Origin: Crossaster papposus
Lineage: Eukaryota > Echinodermata > Asteroidea > Velatida > Solasteridae
Reading direction: 5' to 3'
DNA length: 64,000 nt
Assembly: GCA_037893245.1 (NCBI GenBank)
Contig: JBAIAA010000261.1
Coordinates: forward strand, 1,922,001 to 1,986,000
Shown here one piece after another: positions 21,043-32,047 of the stretch (its first letter is position 1; each line of letters begins with the position of its first letter). Position numbers and translations under genes: made by a program. The notes under the pieces were generated by a model. That model was not told the origin of the DNA. It was given only the letters and a program-made list of their open reading frames with translations, and ran no database searches.

Positions 21043-22231
21043 GGGTCATTCAAAGAGCTATATTAAATTACTGGAGCGCTAACTCTTCTTTCTTACGCGC
21101 GGAGACACTTTGAATCTATCCTGCATGCAGACATTTGGAATTCATGTGCGTGTTGTAGAACATACAAAAAATAGATAGATTGAATTTTGAAGGTGTACTC
21201 TAAATGCAACGCGCGTGCAAGTAAAACAGACGCAAACAATTTACGCGCGTCATGTCAGTTTATTTTTTTAAAACGTCAAAATCATCTGCAGCGCATGGAT
21301 TCACACGCATTTACGCATTTGCGCTGTTTGCGCTCATTTTCCGCCTCGCCCGGGAAATTATGACGTAGTGTCTGCACCTCAATGCACATCGCTTTATTGC
21401 CTGATGTTCGCACTGCTATCCCACCTTGACGTGGCCAACTACATTATGCAGACGTATGTTGTACGGCGCCTGACTATTGCGAGTACATGTATTGCATTTC
21501 TGTGCAGAATATCGACTTGACGTGCCAAAAACTATCGTATATTTTTGTATTTTCTGAGAAGAATAGAAAATCTGTGAGCCAGTAATTATGGCATCAGGTC
21601 CTTCTCCGTATAATTTTGAGCCCACTTTCAAATGTACAGTACACATTGTGTATACACTATGCCGTACACAAAAGGGTTCACTTGCATTCCTTGCGCGTGC
21701 AGCGCCGCTATCGATCGGGCTTCGCGTACTGATGGTGCAGACACTACGTCACAATATCTCGGATGTACCGATAAACCAGAACAAAATGGCGTCTCGCATG
21801 ACAGGAAGCACAGTGCGAGAAAATCTGTTTTATATGATTACCAAAACCGATAAAAATGAAATACAAAACAAGTCACAATGGCAATTGACACTCTTTAACC
21901 TTACGCAATTATAAACTATGGGTGGAGTTTCTCTTTAAAGCTGGTATGAGGTCCATTATGTGTCTTGTACTTTAAAACATGCACAGCAAAACTGTGTAGT
22001 AATTTGTAGAAGTACTTAAATTGCCTTCCAACAGGTTCTTGACACAATGGAAACCAACTTCCAACTTCCCGCCCTTCCCGATTTTCTTTCTCACCTTTCT
22101 CACCGAGTTTCATGAGATCGGCTCCTGGCAATTTTATTTTAATTTTTTTTTCTCGTTACCCGAAAAGGGCTCCAAGAAATTCCGAACTAAATGATTTGTA
22201 AATATTTATTTTGTTGTGTTTTCCATAATAG

Positions 22232-22303
22232 GAGATTCGCTTAGAGCAGGCCAGTGTTCCTGTAAGGACTGCAGCCATGGGTGGGGAAGATGGAGGGAAT
22301 CAG
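22232..22303 (+). CDS. CDK5RAP2: CDK5RAP2-like exon 14 (72 bp, phase 0/0)
   Basis: Acceptor CCATAATAG, donor GTAGGT. It encodes EIRLEQASVPVRTAAMGGED then GGNQ. This exon is low in heptads and probably a linker. Confidence 0.7.
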
Positions 22304-22306
22304 GTA

Positions 22307-22507
22307 GGTCAAAACAAATTTGCTTAGCATAAAAATTCTTCTTTGGCAAAAACAGGGTGACAAACTAAATTTGTCCGGTGATGTATTCTGTTTGTGACTG
22401 GCTTCATCTTTTTTTTGCTCAGCATAAATAGCACAAGGAATTTTGGCTGGTAACCTGTTTTTACTGACATTTTTGTGCTTAGCAGCTCCATTAAATTGGC
22501 ACCAGTT
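22307..22507. repeat. MITE family 6 copy
   Basis: It has 'caaatttgcttagcataaaa' at the left and 'gtgcttagcagctccattaa' at the right. It starts only a few bases after the exon 14 donor. Confidence 0.6.
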
Positions 22508-22821
22508 ATACAAAATACAAAATATACCGGTAGTTCAGATAGGCATTGCAGACTCGTGCCGAACCAAACAGTATTTTGAGTGACTTTAGTTGGCTAATGT
22601 TGTGCAAACCAGTCCCGAAACCAACCCGACCCCAAAACTGACTTTGGTTTAGGTCGGTTTAAATTTTGTGTTTTAGATTTTTGGGTCAGGTATAGGGTCG
22701 GTTGAGCCATTTTGTTGAAAACCTGGCACTAAACACCTCGTGAAATCATTCCGTCTAGCTTGCTGTCATTAAGTAAAATCAATAAATACAAGTATTTCAA
22801 ATGAAGTATTTCAATATATTC

Positions 22822-23143
22822 TAACCCTAACCCTTGGAGGATGTTGGAGGATTGGGGATGAATGGCAAAAAGAGCCAGTTGATAGTTCAGCCATGCATAA
22901 TGTAATCTTGCATTATGCTCGATTATCATCCGCTCTGCTTCTAAATGTCATCGGTACAGAGGTGACCCATAGCAATGATTTGTGGAGAATTTTGTAGGAT
23001 TGAGGCAATGGTAACCCCTCCACTGAAGAAATAACAGATGATTTTTTAGGATTCAGGATGAATCCAATTTTAACATGGTGGTAATTTTGCAGGATTGAGG
23101 ATGGTTCCTAGCCAAAAGGGGCCTAGGGGGTAAGGGTTAAGGC
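22822..23143. repeat. AACCCT-ended inverted-repeat element with GGAGGATT words
   Basis: The left end CTAACCCTTGGAGGATG is roughly mirrored by 'ctagggggtaagggtt'. The interior repeats 'ggaggattgaggatg'. A related stretch lies at 46351-46570. Confidence 0.5.
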
Positions 23144-23271
23144 ACTACATTTATTCTTAATTTCTGCAACATATGATCTTTTTCTATATTGCACATGTAG
23201 TCCTAATTGAAACAGGTGCATTTTCAAGGATTCCACTAAAACAAGAATCCACAACCCGGGTCTTTTAACAG

Positions 23272-23536
23272 CTTCAGCAGATCCTCCAGGATCAAATGCG
23301 GGAGCTGGGTCGACTCAGCGATGCTCTCCGGACTGAAAGGCAGCTCTATGTCAACATCACCCAGAGCGGCAGCGGAGATAGAGAGGACGGCGGCTCCCGG
23401 CAACGGTCATCCGACAGCCTGACTATCGAGTTGGCAGCCGTGCAGGCTCTGAGAAGACAGCTTCAGGACGGGATCAAGAGAAACGATGCAATGAGGGAAC
23501 AGCTGGAGAGACAGATGAGCCAAGATGAACACAGAG
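23272..23536 (+). CDS. CDK5RAP2: CDK5RAP2-like exon 15 (265 bp, phase 0/1)
   Basis: Acceptor TCTTTTAACAG; an alternative AG six bases on would drop two residues. Donor AGAG/GTAAAC. It encodes MRELGRLSDALRTERQLY, an acidic linker and the motif LRRQLQDGIKRNDAMREQLE, the first of four copies of the LRxxLExxIxxNxxxRxxLE repeat. Confidence 0.87.
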
Positions 23537-23589
23537 GTAAACTAAGAGAAGTAATTGTTTTGGTGATTAAGAACCTTTCACTTTATTAG

Positions 23590-23666
23590 GACCTTTCATG
23601 ATAATCGATCCATATGAGGAAATTGAAAGACTAGTCAAGCTAAATGCAGAAACAAAGAAGTTCCAG
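23590..23666 (+). CDS. Candidate alternative (frame-breaking) exon between exons 15 and 16
   Basis: It has a good acceptor (CACTTTATTAG) and an ideal donor (CCAG/GTAAGT). After exon 15 it would read GPFMIIDPYEEIERLVKLNA then ETKKFQ, which looks coding. It is 77 bp, so including it shifts exon 16 out of frame and reaches a stop about 20 codons in. Skipping it gives perfect continuity. Intron read-through would stop after VSPLIENY. Confidence 0.45.
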
Positions 23667-23864
23667 GTAAGTCCTTTAATTGAGAACTATTGATGGCAGG
23701 GTCAGAGGGCAAGTAGAATAATAAAATACATTAATGGTACAAAAATAAAGTGGATATAAAATGATGGTTGAATAAGACCTCTTTCTAGGAAAAATTAACT
23801 ACATCTTCAGTTTGTGGACATTCTTGATGAGTATTGAAGTAATAGTCCTTTTCCTGTCTCACAG

Positions 23865-26219
23865 ATATACCTCCAAGGACTGCAGCTCAATCCTCTAAGG
23901 AGATGCAGACACTACGTCACCAACTAGAAGATAGTAGCCGATGGAATGCATCCTTGCAGTCTCGCCTCGACGAGATGAGACAGAGGGTCGGAGGAGTAGG
24001 TAGAGACATAGATCCAGATCATACCTCGGTTAACGATGATCAGACGTCTTCTCTGTCACAGACCAGTGATTCAGCACACCCTTCCAGACAGACAGTCTCC
24101 GAACTCCAGCGGGAAGTTGCAAGGTTGAAGACACAGCTTCAAGGATCTGAGCAGAGGAGGAGATCTCTGGAGGATGCCCTGGACCGGCAAGATGTTGAGA
24201 GCCTTCGTAGCATTCCTGGCCAGGAGGAAGATTCACCGTCGGTTGCTCAGACAAACGCCTACCAAAAGAGGATTCAGGAGTTGGAGAGAAGGCTGGCTGA
24301 AAGCGAGCAGCAGAAGCAATCTGTGAAGCAACAGTTGGAAGCCTCGTTGCTGAATCAGTCAAGAGGGGATGAGGAAGGAGGACCAGTGGTTGCCATCCTG
24401 AAGCAACAACTCGACCAAGCCAAAACATTACTCCGAGAGAAAGACCATCAGCTCCAGCAGAAGGAGCAACAGAATCAGACGCTAAGGCATCATCTGGGCA
24501 TCGGACCAGACTCTCCTATCCATCCAGGTCGAAGCATGCTGGCGACCTTGCATCAAGAGAACTCTAGACTGCAGCAGGATGGTCAGGATCTGGTGGAGAA
24601 GAACCAGTCGTTGGCCCGCCAACTGCAGTCGCTGCAGTCGCATTTTAACCAGCTTCAGCAGGTCAACTCTGCCCTGCAGAAGCAATTGGAGAATCCCCCA
24701 CACACCGGGTCTACACAAGAAGATCATTTGGTTCCGGTCCTGAAAAACCAACTGGATCAGGCAAAGGCCCTGATCCAGGAGAAGGACCGGCAGAACCAAA
24801 TCATGAGAGAGATTCTGAAAATCAGTCTCGACACCCCTGTTGAGGAAGGCAAGGAATTTATTGAGAAATTGCAAAAACGAAATCAGCACTTAAAGTCCAA
24901 GTTAAACCAGGCCCTCCAGGGGTTAGAAGATATGAGGGCGGAGCTGGAGTCGGTAAACAATGAGCTTGAACATTTGAAGCAAGCCACGCCTAGAAGCATC
25001 AATCCAGAGATTGGCAGACTCCAGAAGCAACTCAGAAATGCACAGAATCTAAATGGACTACTGAAGAAGCATATAGACTTGAATAGCTCCCAGGATTCTG
25101 ATCAGCCAAGCTTCAATCCAGAGCTGATTGTAGACATGGCCAAGGAAATTGAACGACTCCAGGATCAGTTGAAAGAAGATCAAGGCAAGCTCCAAGATAC
25201 TGGACAGACACAAGTAGACACGGGAAGGAGTCCCATTAAGGCTTCCTCTAGTGATATCAGTGCTCTCAAAGCCTTACGGCAGGAACTTCAGAGATCACAA
25301 ATAGAGCTTGATGAGCTGAAACGTAAATATCGGGCACTGCAAGTCAAGCTCCAGGCAACAGAGGGGACAGTACATCACCAAGCCAACCGCATCAACCGTT
25401 ATCGTAGAGAGATGCACAACGCTGGCTTGGCCCCGCCATCAACTCCTAAAAGAGTCCACAGTGACTCCAATCTCTTACACAGCAGTACGTCCCTACTCAG
25501 TCTGCACAGGATGTCGGGTATTAAGCCTGGGATGTTCGAAGAGAGTGCGAGTTCTACATCAAGTCCTTGTCCATCGGAGAGAGGTGGTCTAGATGAGGTA
25601 TCCTTCAGTGAATTTGGGAATACGAACAATGCTGATGACCTTAAAGAGCAAATCGCCCTGCTGAAAAACCAAGTTGACCGTTACAAGCGCATCATCAGGC
25701 ACCTCCGGAGACGTCTTCGGAGTGAGGAACGCTCGCGAAGTCCCAACCGTGCACCGAGTCCAATGAGTGAGAGTAGCTCTAGTGGGTGGTTTGAACTCAC
25801 GGCCAACCAGGACGCCTTTGAGCGACTCAAGCAGGAGGTTGACAACTTGCAAGCACAGCTTCAGGAGACACACGATGCCAACGTGACTCTGAAGGGCATG
25901 AACGGCCAGCTGCAAGAACAACTGCACCTTATTGATGCTGCAACAACTTCGAGAGGCCGCTGTATTAGTGATGAGATGCTGAGAGCGCAAGGCGAGGAGG
26001 CGGAGCTTCTCAGAAAGCAGTTGCACGACTCCCAAGAGGTGTGCGATCTGCTGAAGTCTGTGCTAAATGAGGCCATGACCGCCATGGAGGACGTGATGGA
26101 GAAACACGGGAAGGATTCTGAGAAGGGAATTGACATTTCGCCGAGCAAGATCAACCGTGTCCAGTACAAGATGCAGAAGAGTAGAGACTTGGCAGAAAAG
26201 CTCAATCGAGTACTAGAAG
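23865..26219 (+). CDS. CDK5RAP2: CDK5RAP2-like exon 16 (2,355 bp, phase 1/1)
   Basis: Acceptor CTGTCTCACAG, donor GAAG/GTTGGT. It encodes visible residues 563-1347. It opens with DIPPRTAAQ and LRHQLEDSSRWNASLQSRLD (repeat motif 2), followed by about 450 residues of near-continuous coiled coil. A Ser/Pro-rich segment (PPSTPKRVHSDS; SSTSSPCPSERGG), a basic stretch (KRIIRHLRRRLRSEERSRSP) and a C-terminal coil ending near LAEKLNRVLE follow. The frame stays open past the donor to 26422, but that tail is not coiled coil and resembles intron. Confidence 0.92.
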
Positions 26220-26522
26220 GTTGGTCGAGGACACAAGTTCTTCCGTACACATTTGCATGGTGTAACAGTTTAGGAGACAATTTTGAAATGCTTGAGGTTT
26301 TTTTCCCCCAACTTGAATTTTTAGTTGTATTTCCTCTCAGGCACAAGACATGTGCCTCTTTTTTTCCCAAGTATGCATTAATGTGTTCCATTCTACAAAG
26401 TGAAGCTTCATTTGTTCAATAATTATATGAGAAAGGATGACTATTATTAGAAACATCATTTTGAAACATCTCGATAGATTTATTGTAGTACACCATTTTG
26501 ATTCCTTACTTTTTTATCACAG

Positions 26523-26586
26523 AACCTATTCATGCTGCAAAGGTGTCCTTTGTCGATGTGAGCACACGACCACTTTACCTAGACAG
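26523..26586 (+). CDS. CDK5RAP2: CDK5RAP2-like exon 17 (64 bp, phase 1/2)
   Basis: Acceptor TTTTATCACAG, donor GTATTA. It encodes EPIHAAKVSFVDVSTRPLYL then D. It was found because exon 16 (phase 1) and exon 18 (phase 2) cannot join directly; this exon makes the phases agree. Confidence 0.75.
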
Positions 26587-26700
26587 GTATTATTTGGAGT
26601 TTTCAAATCACTTATTCAGTTTTCAAAGGGGAATGGTGTCACAGTTGTAGCATGATTATCATTTTTTGTCTGTGTCTACCTGGGAATTAAAAAAATATAT

Positions 26701-26850
26701 AACATGGTTTGAGGGTGGGTAGTCGGTATTAGGTCCCCAAGGTATTAGAAGTTGACAAACTATTTTCCGAGGCAAAGCTAAGGGAAAGTTTGTCAACTTC
26801 CAATACCGAGGGAAGCTAATATCGACTACCCACCTAAAATAAACCATGTT
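26701..26850. repeat. 150-bp hairpin element
   Basis: The arm AACATGGTTTGAGGGTGGGT pairs with ACCCACCTAAAATAAACCATGTT at the other end, and 'gaagttgacaaact' pairs with 'agtttgtcaacttc'. It is noncoding and MITE-like. Confidence 0.8.
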
Positions 26851-27276
26851 TAGTTGTTTTAGTATACCTCATACATATTCAGTTTCCATTGTGATTTCAG
26901 GAGCTCAGGAAAACACTGATTAATATTTACGTGTGCTGCCATCTTTTCATGTGTAGCTTGGGTGATATTCACGCGTGCATACTATACTCGTGCACACTAT
27001 ACTCGTGCACTAGTTCCACGATTGCCTCGTAAAGTGCATGCCTAGTAGATTGTCGCACGGGTAACCCGTATGCTAGTCTACTACGCACGCTTAATTACCT
27101 TGCATGAATACTTGCGTGTATGCTGGGCAAACAGCTCTAAAATAGCGGATTGCATGTGATGGTGAATGGACCAGTGAGAATACAGCTCTCAATCATGAAT
27201 ATGTATGAGGTATAGTAATAGTAAACAAACGACAAACTTTGCGCTCTTAAGCCTGAGTGTTTTGTTCCTCGGACAG

Positions 27277-27411
27277 CCTGGCGGCCAAGGACAAAGAAAT
27301 CTCTCGTCTGAAGAAAGACTTGAAGGATCGGAAGCAACTGAACTATAAACTGCGGGATTTATTGACGGACAACCAGAGAGTGGCAGAAGAGACAAGAGAA
27401 GACCTGCAGAG
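27277..27411 (+). CDS. CDK5RAP2: CDK5RAP2-like exon 18 (135 bp, phase 2/2)
   Basis: Acceptor CTCGGACAG, donor AGAG/GTACCG. It encodes SLAAKDKEISRLKKDLKDRK, QLNYKLRDLLTDNQ and a Glu/Arg-rich end. Confidence 0.85.
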
Positions 27412-27539
27412 GTACCGGTATAGCTTCATTTTGTATAGCTTCAGATTTGGGGGCCTGAACCAGTCCTAAATTTAGTTTTAGAGGTTAACTTTTGATCACA
27501 ACACTAGAGAATTTAGTAACTGTATTTTTTGACTGAAAT

Positions 27540-27920
27540 TCCGGTCTTCATCAGCAGGATGACCCGCATGTTGCATCCTTGACCTTACGAACACGTTTAT
27601 AGAGAAGGTTTGTAGACGCCGATGTAACCTGGCTCCTTCACCCCCCTTTAGAAGTATTGTGCATCCCTGTCCAAGATGTTTACTTTAGATGTCTTTGTGA
27701 TGGCTGGTGATTCTATATGTATATATGTTGAGAAACGTACAAATTGGACGAACTGGGGTTACCTTGTCTTGAGGGATGTCTCGGTCTATCCAATGTAGGA
27801 TTCGGTGCACTGGCCTTTCCTGGTCTGTCCTGGCAAGGGATTTGGTAGATCACCCCAGTATGGGCCTTCTTGGCTGTTTTATCCTTTGGTGATACGAGTA
27901 GTTGATGAAGACCGGAGTTT
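27540..27920 (-). mobile_element. Decayed Penelope-like element, GIY-YIG endonuclease fragment
   Basis: On the minus strand it reads KKAHTGVIYQIPCQD, the usual start of the Penelope GIY-YIG domain. After a frame change it reads YIG, a stop codon, then TETSLKTR. Frameshifts and the stop show it is dead. Inverted 'ccggtcttcatca' and 'tgatgaagaccgg' bracket it. Confidence 0.65.
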
Positions 27921-28279
27921 CGTGTTGTAACATACATGTACAACCATCACAAAAAGAACGTCCCCTCCTACTTGGAACTTTTCAGTTAAATAACCACTAA
28001 TCTATAAAGAAACTCTCTAGAAATCCAGCCATGAATGAAACAAATTTATGCACAAAATTATGCAATTTCTGTCAAAAAGTGCTTACAATTTGTTTTACTT
28101 TTGTGTAATTGAATGAAAAAGTGGACCAACATGTTATTAAACATAAAATTTGAACATTTGATTAGTACACTGAACCTTGAAAGGCATGAAGGCACACCAA
28201 GCAAGCTCATAAAGTGAGCGACGTTAAGATTTTAATTTATGCCCTTCGAATATATTAAGTATTAAAATTATTTTGACAG

Positions 28280-28914
28280 ATTGTCGAAAGAGGTTGAAGA
28301 GAAGAACGCAAAGATTACGGGTCTTCACAGTCAACTGCGAGAATCTATCAGGGCGTCTAGCCGCAGAGTGCCTTCTATTGATACGCAGCATCCCACGGAG
28401 GCACCAGACGCAAGAAGCAGCGGACCCAGACAAGGACTGTTTGAGTTTGACGAGGGCGACGTCGACTTCCCTGATTTCGGACAGCCAAATGGTTCCCAGG
28501 AGCGCGAGACGCGGGGTTCGGCAGCCGGCCAATCAGAACCTGTCGCGCCACCTCGGCAAACTCTCACATTGCCTCGAACCGATGTGGTGTCGACACAAAC
28601 CTCAGCCTTTCAGCCAGTTGCCTTCCAGAACACTGCATCGGAGCTCGCGCAGATGCGATCTAAACTCCGCGACGTGGAAAGGCTGAACTTGGCCCTTCGA
28701 GCCGAGCTAGATATCTACAAGTCGGCTGTAAGCGACGGGGATATCGGGAAAGGTTCAGGACAAGGGGATGGCAAGCAAAATCCAAGCGATGTCTTGAAGG
28801 AGCATCTGGAAGAGTTGAGACAGCTTAGGAAGAAACTGGAGGAATCAATCAGAGTGAATGATCGACTGAGAGAGCAGCTGGAGGCTAGGCTGGCCGGCAT
28901 GGGACAACAGCAAG
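28280..28914 (+). CDS. CDK5RAP2: CDK5RAP2-like exon 19 (635 bp, phase 2/1)
   Basis: Acceptor TATTTTGACAG, donor CAAG/GTGAGG. It encodes a short coil (KEVEEKNAKITGLHSQLRES), an acidic and Pro-rich region (LFEFDEGDVDFPDFGQ), LRAELDIYKSAVSDGD, and LRKKLEESIRVNDRLREQLE, repeat motif 3 and the clearest match to myomegalin/CDK5RAP2. Residues 1414-1625. Confidence 0.9.
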
Positions 28915-29096
28915 GTGAGGTGTCCGTCTTGGTGAATTGAGTTTGATGGATTAAAAAGGGTAAGGCTACTACAGTTTTACGTTGCACCATATTTGTTCAT
29001 TTCTTAAAATAAACAACAGGTCAATATACAAGTAATCCCGACACAAACTGGTTTAAGAATGTTTGTGTTTCAGTATATTCTCAATCTGATTTTTAG

Positions 29097-29125
29097 CTGT
29101 TCCCGATTTCAATCGGGAACAGCTC
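29097..29125. repeat. Short hairpin GCTGTTCCCG/CGGGAACAGC with repeat-family start
   Basis: GCTGTTCCCGATT folds on AATCGGGAACAGC. The following 'agctcttgttttcgttaa' recurs near 40645, so this marks the edge of an interspersed repeat running to about 29250. Confidence 0.5.
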
Positions 29126-29417
29126 TTGTTTTCGTTAAGATTTTGTTTCCCCCTTTTTTTCTCCCCTTTTTTGTTTGTTTCAGACTCCTTCTCCATAGGG
29201 TTTGTACACGGTTTTTTTTGCCCGGGGACTTTTTTGCATTTTGGTTTCCGATCGAATTTAGACATACAGTGTGCCGCAATGTATTTTGCTATGGTTTCGA
29301 AGGGTCTTGAGGGTAAAACCGGAGACCGGGGCATCCGAGACCGAGACCAGTCCTCCGAGACCAGTCCTTCGACTTTGCTTGAACGAAACCAAGATAAAAA
29401 AACAAAGTCTCCAAACG

Positions 29418-29655
29418 GTCTCGACACCGAGACCAGGTCTCGACACCGAGACCAGGTCTCGACACCGAGACCAGGTCTCGACACCGAGACCAGGTCTCGA
29501 CACCGAGACCAGGTCTCGACACCGAGACCAGGTCTCTACACCGAGACCAGGTCTCTACACCGAGACCAGGTCTCTACACCGAGACCAGGTCTCTACACCG
29601 AGACCAGGTCTCGACACCGAGACCAGGTCTCGACACCGAGACCAGGTCTCGACAC
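29418..29655. repeat. 19-bp minisatellite, about 12.5 units
   Basis: The unit is GTCTCGACACCGAGACCAG, itself partly palindromic. A central block of four units reads TCTCTACACC instead of TCTCGACACC. Three units make 57 bp, so all frames stay open; the apparent TETRSRHRDQVSTPRPGLD proteins are artefacts. Confidence 0.97.
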
Positions 29656-29839
29656 CCGACACCTCCATCACTGAAATGTATTCTTGTGAAATCTTTTGTA
29701 ATACAAGATGTCAGTTAATAAAATACAATGTCAGTTAACACGATACATGTTAATTGCGTGAACAATTAGGAAATGTTTTTGCAGTTTTTATGGTTGAACT
29801 TTTTAGAAAATCAGTTTTGAATCCTTTGTTGCATTTTAG

Positions 29840-30263
29840 AAGGAACGACTATTATTCATCTGGAGCAAACCAACATAGAACTAACTGAGCACAACAAGAC
29901 ACTAAAGACAAGGCTAACTGAGAAAGAACAGGCCATTGCAGACTTGAGGGGGGACCTTCAGAGGACAGCCTCACTTAGGGTTGAGCTGGAGGAGAAGGAC
30001 CATACCATTCAGGACCTGAGGGGTGACTTACGGCAGGTGACCTCCCTAAAAGCTGAGCTTACGGAGAAGGACACAACCATTCTCGACCTGAGGGATGAGT
30101 TACGACGGGCAGGTACACTGAGGTCGGAGAAGGATCGAACCATTCTGGACTTGAAGGGTGAGCTCCATCAGATCCGTTCGTCAAGAGTTGACGATACTGA
30201 GAAGGACCGTACTATTAGAGAGCTGAGGGGTGGTCAGACGTTAGCTAGAAGAGAAGCACAAAG
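29840..30263 (+). CDS. CDK5RAP2: CDK5RAP2-like exon 20 (424 bp, phase 1/2)
   Basis: Acceptor TTGCATTTTAG, donor AAAG/GTAACA. After IELTEHNKTLKTRLTEKEQA it carries a 24-residue repeat: EKEQAIADLRGDL, EKDHTIQDLRGDL, EKDTTILDLRDEL, EKDRTILDLKGEL and EKDRTIRELRG, spaced 24, 24, 21 and 24 residues. It is coiled coil with a regular hydrophobic stripe. Residues 1625-1766. Confidence 0.9.
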
Positions 30264-30334
30264 GTAACAACCAACCAAGTTTTTCTTTAAAATTTTGTTT
30301 TTACTGAAAATAAGTTTCAAAGTGAACAAGAAAT

Positions 30335-30408
30335 CGGCAAGGCGGAACTTGAGCCTGCAACTGCTGGAATCCTGGACCGACGCGCTCTACCAACTGAGCT
30401 ATCTTGCC
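30335..30408 (-). tRNA. tRNA-like sequence, probably SINE head or tRNA pseudogene
   Basis: The minus strand starts GGCAAGATAGCTCAGTTGGT, with a perfect D arm, and ends CCTTGCC, pairing with the 5' end. The T-arm B box GGCTCAAGTTCC is present. The anticodon stem does not pair (CGTCG versus ATTCC around a loop with CCA), so a functional tRNA is unlikely. Confidence 0.55.
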
Positions 30409-30896
30409 CTATGTTTGCGGTCTCCCCAATTGTCAGTATCTTTGAAACAAGTTTCATAAACTTTTGTGGATGTAAACAGGGATGCGATGTTTTTCTGTAA
30501 TTCCAGGTTTTTTGCAGTGAATTTTTTATAAGTATCATCTTTTGCAAATTTGTACGGTAGAATTTCTACCATGTCATCAGTAATTCGAATTTGCACTTGC
30601 ACTATGAGGCCTGCTGCCCAACTCATATTTCATGCAAATGCAATGGGAATTTGATTTCACGATGCGTTTGCAGCAAAATTCACCAGAGTTAAAATCTGTT
30701 CAACCTTTGCAAATTCGCAGCGTAAAACCTTGCCCCAGCAGCACAAATTTCGCTTTTGTGCCAAGTATGAACTGGCAAAGGTCTAAAGACTAAACTGACC
30801 AAGTTATTTTTGAAAAGCTTACACGTAATTCTTCCTTCTGATATGCTGTCAATTGGAAGAAAAACAATAGAAGGTACATTAATTTCCAAAGTTGTG

Positions 30897-31111
30897 TTAA
30901 CCAGTTCGCGCCAGGATTATTTTTACGAAACTCGAGCCGATGTGGGTTCAGGCTGATGGTACTGGAAAGCCCACCCATGCATTTCCGACCTTGCTCGCTG
31001 TTGACAGACATTTCTGGCCTTGCTCGTGATGTGTTTATGCGTCAACCGTTTCAAATCTGGGGAAAACTTTGCATGCATATAAATGTATGTCCTCCGGCGC
31101 GAACTGGTTAA
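30897..31111 (-). mobile_element. MITE family 2 copy, shorter variant
   Basis: The ends TTAACCAGTTCGCGCC and GGCGCGAACTGGTTAA are intact and the interior is somewhat diverged. Confidence 0.85.
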
Positions 31112-31407
31112 GTGACACACTTTTCAGAAATGTCCATTAATACTTGGTTTGTAATTGTAATTTTTTATCGCGTTCCACTGTAATAGTAAATGGCTTATTA
31201 TTGACGCCGGGGAGCAGCTATGGCCTGGAATGCTGTTGTCAGCTGTGCTACGCTGTAGAACACAGCCCATATGACGGCTCCACGCTCGGGTCCATTGTGC
31301 AGTGCAGCTGCTGAACAAAGACTGCTTTGCAGTCATGCGTATAATCTGGCGAGTGAGGAATTAATACCGGCGAAAAGGGGTTAATAATCGGTCATTGTTA
31401 CTCATAG

Positions 31408-31514
31408 ATACGAAGCTGAAAATCAACGATTGAGAGATCAGATTGAGGAGAACACCCACCTCGCTGAGTCACTGCGATTTGAGTTGAGTGTCTATGAGCA
31501 CATACACATCAAAG
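31408..31514 (+). CDS. CDK5RAP2: CDK5RAP2-like exon 21 (107 bp, phase 2/1)
   Basis: Acceptor GTTACTCATAG, donor AAAG/GTGAGA. It encodes RYEAENQRLRDQIEENTHLA then ESLRFELSVYEHIHIK. The LRFELSVYEH core resembles LRAELDIYKS in exon 19, so this two-part arrangement is repeated. Confidence 0.85.
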
Positions 31515-31676
31515 GTGAGAACTCAAATGTCACAAGAAGCAGTGCAATTAATTACTCTCCATGAGAGTACATTTTTCTAAAATGTATATTTAAATGTGAC
31601 GAAAAAACTCGTTGCCAATGCAATGCAATTTCCAAATTCCTAATAAAATTGGAGAATTTAGGACTGTTAGGGTTAA

Positions 31677-32047
31677 AGGTAGGATACACCATTGGTAATT
31701 GCTTGAATTATAAGAAATGGGTGGATTTGGGGGGGGGTGGGTTGTATTTTATAGTAAATATCATTTGACTGACCTGTCCGAAGTTTTAGAATCATGGTTG
31801 CCGAGAAAAGCACGAAAAACCGCGTTTGTTTTTAACCGGCGTTGAGCAGTTATTCTTATGTTATTTGTGTTTTTTCGCGATCGCCGTCCGAATTTATAGA
31901 ATTCTATTTTTCAGAATAATTACAGGATATCTAGCGCAATCATTTTGCTGGATGCCTAGAATCATTGTTTACTTTCAGATGAGTAAGATATTTCTTAATA
32001 ATTTGGTAGTACATTTTTTCGATATCTGCAAATGGTGTATTCTACAT
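31677..32047 (+). mobile_element. MITE family 1 full copy
   Basis: TTAA precedes AGGTAGGATACACCATT. The right end reads AATGGTGTATTCTACAT and is followed by TTAA. A diverged family-2-like segment follows at about 32100-32275. Confidence 0.85.

Noticed and set aside
22822..23143. AACCCTAAC words as interstitial telomere repeats
   Set aside because: They occur once at the ends of interspersed elements, not in tandem.
24030..24889. Antisense open frames of 132-176 residues under exon 16
   Set aside because: They are shadows of the strongly biased coding exon on the plus strand.
29418..29655. CRISPR-like array
   Set aside because: Units are contiguous with no spacers, and the DNA is from an animal.
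29126..29738. Open frames with TETRSRHRDQVSTPRPGLD repeats
   Set aside because: They are produced by the 19-bp minisatellite (3 x 19 = 57 bp). The array is intronic.
30335..30408. Functional tRNA gene with a CCA anticodon
   Set aside because: The anticodon stem does not pair and the T stem has a mismatch. It is better explained as a tRNA-derived SINE or pseudogene.
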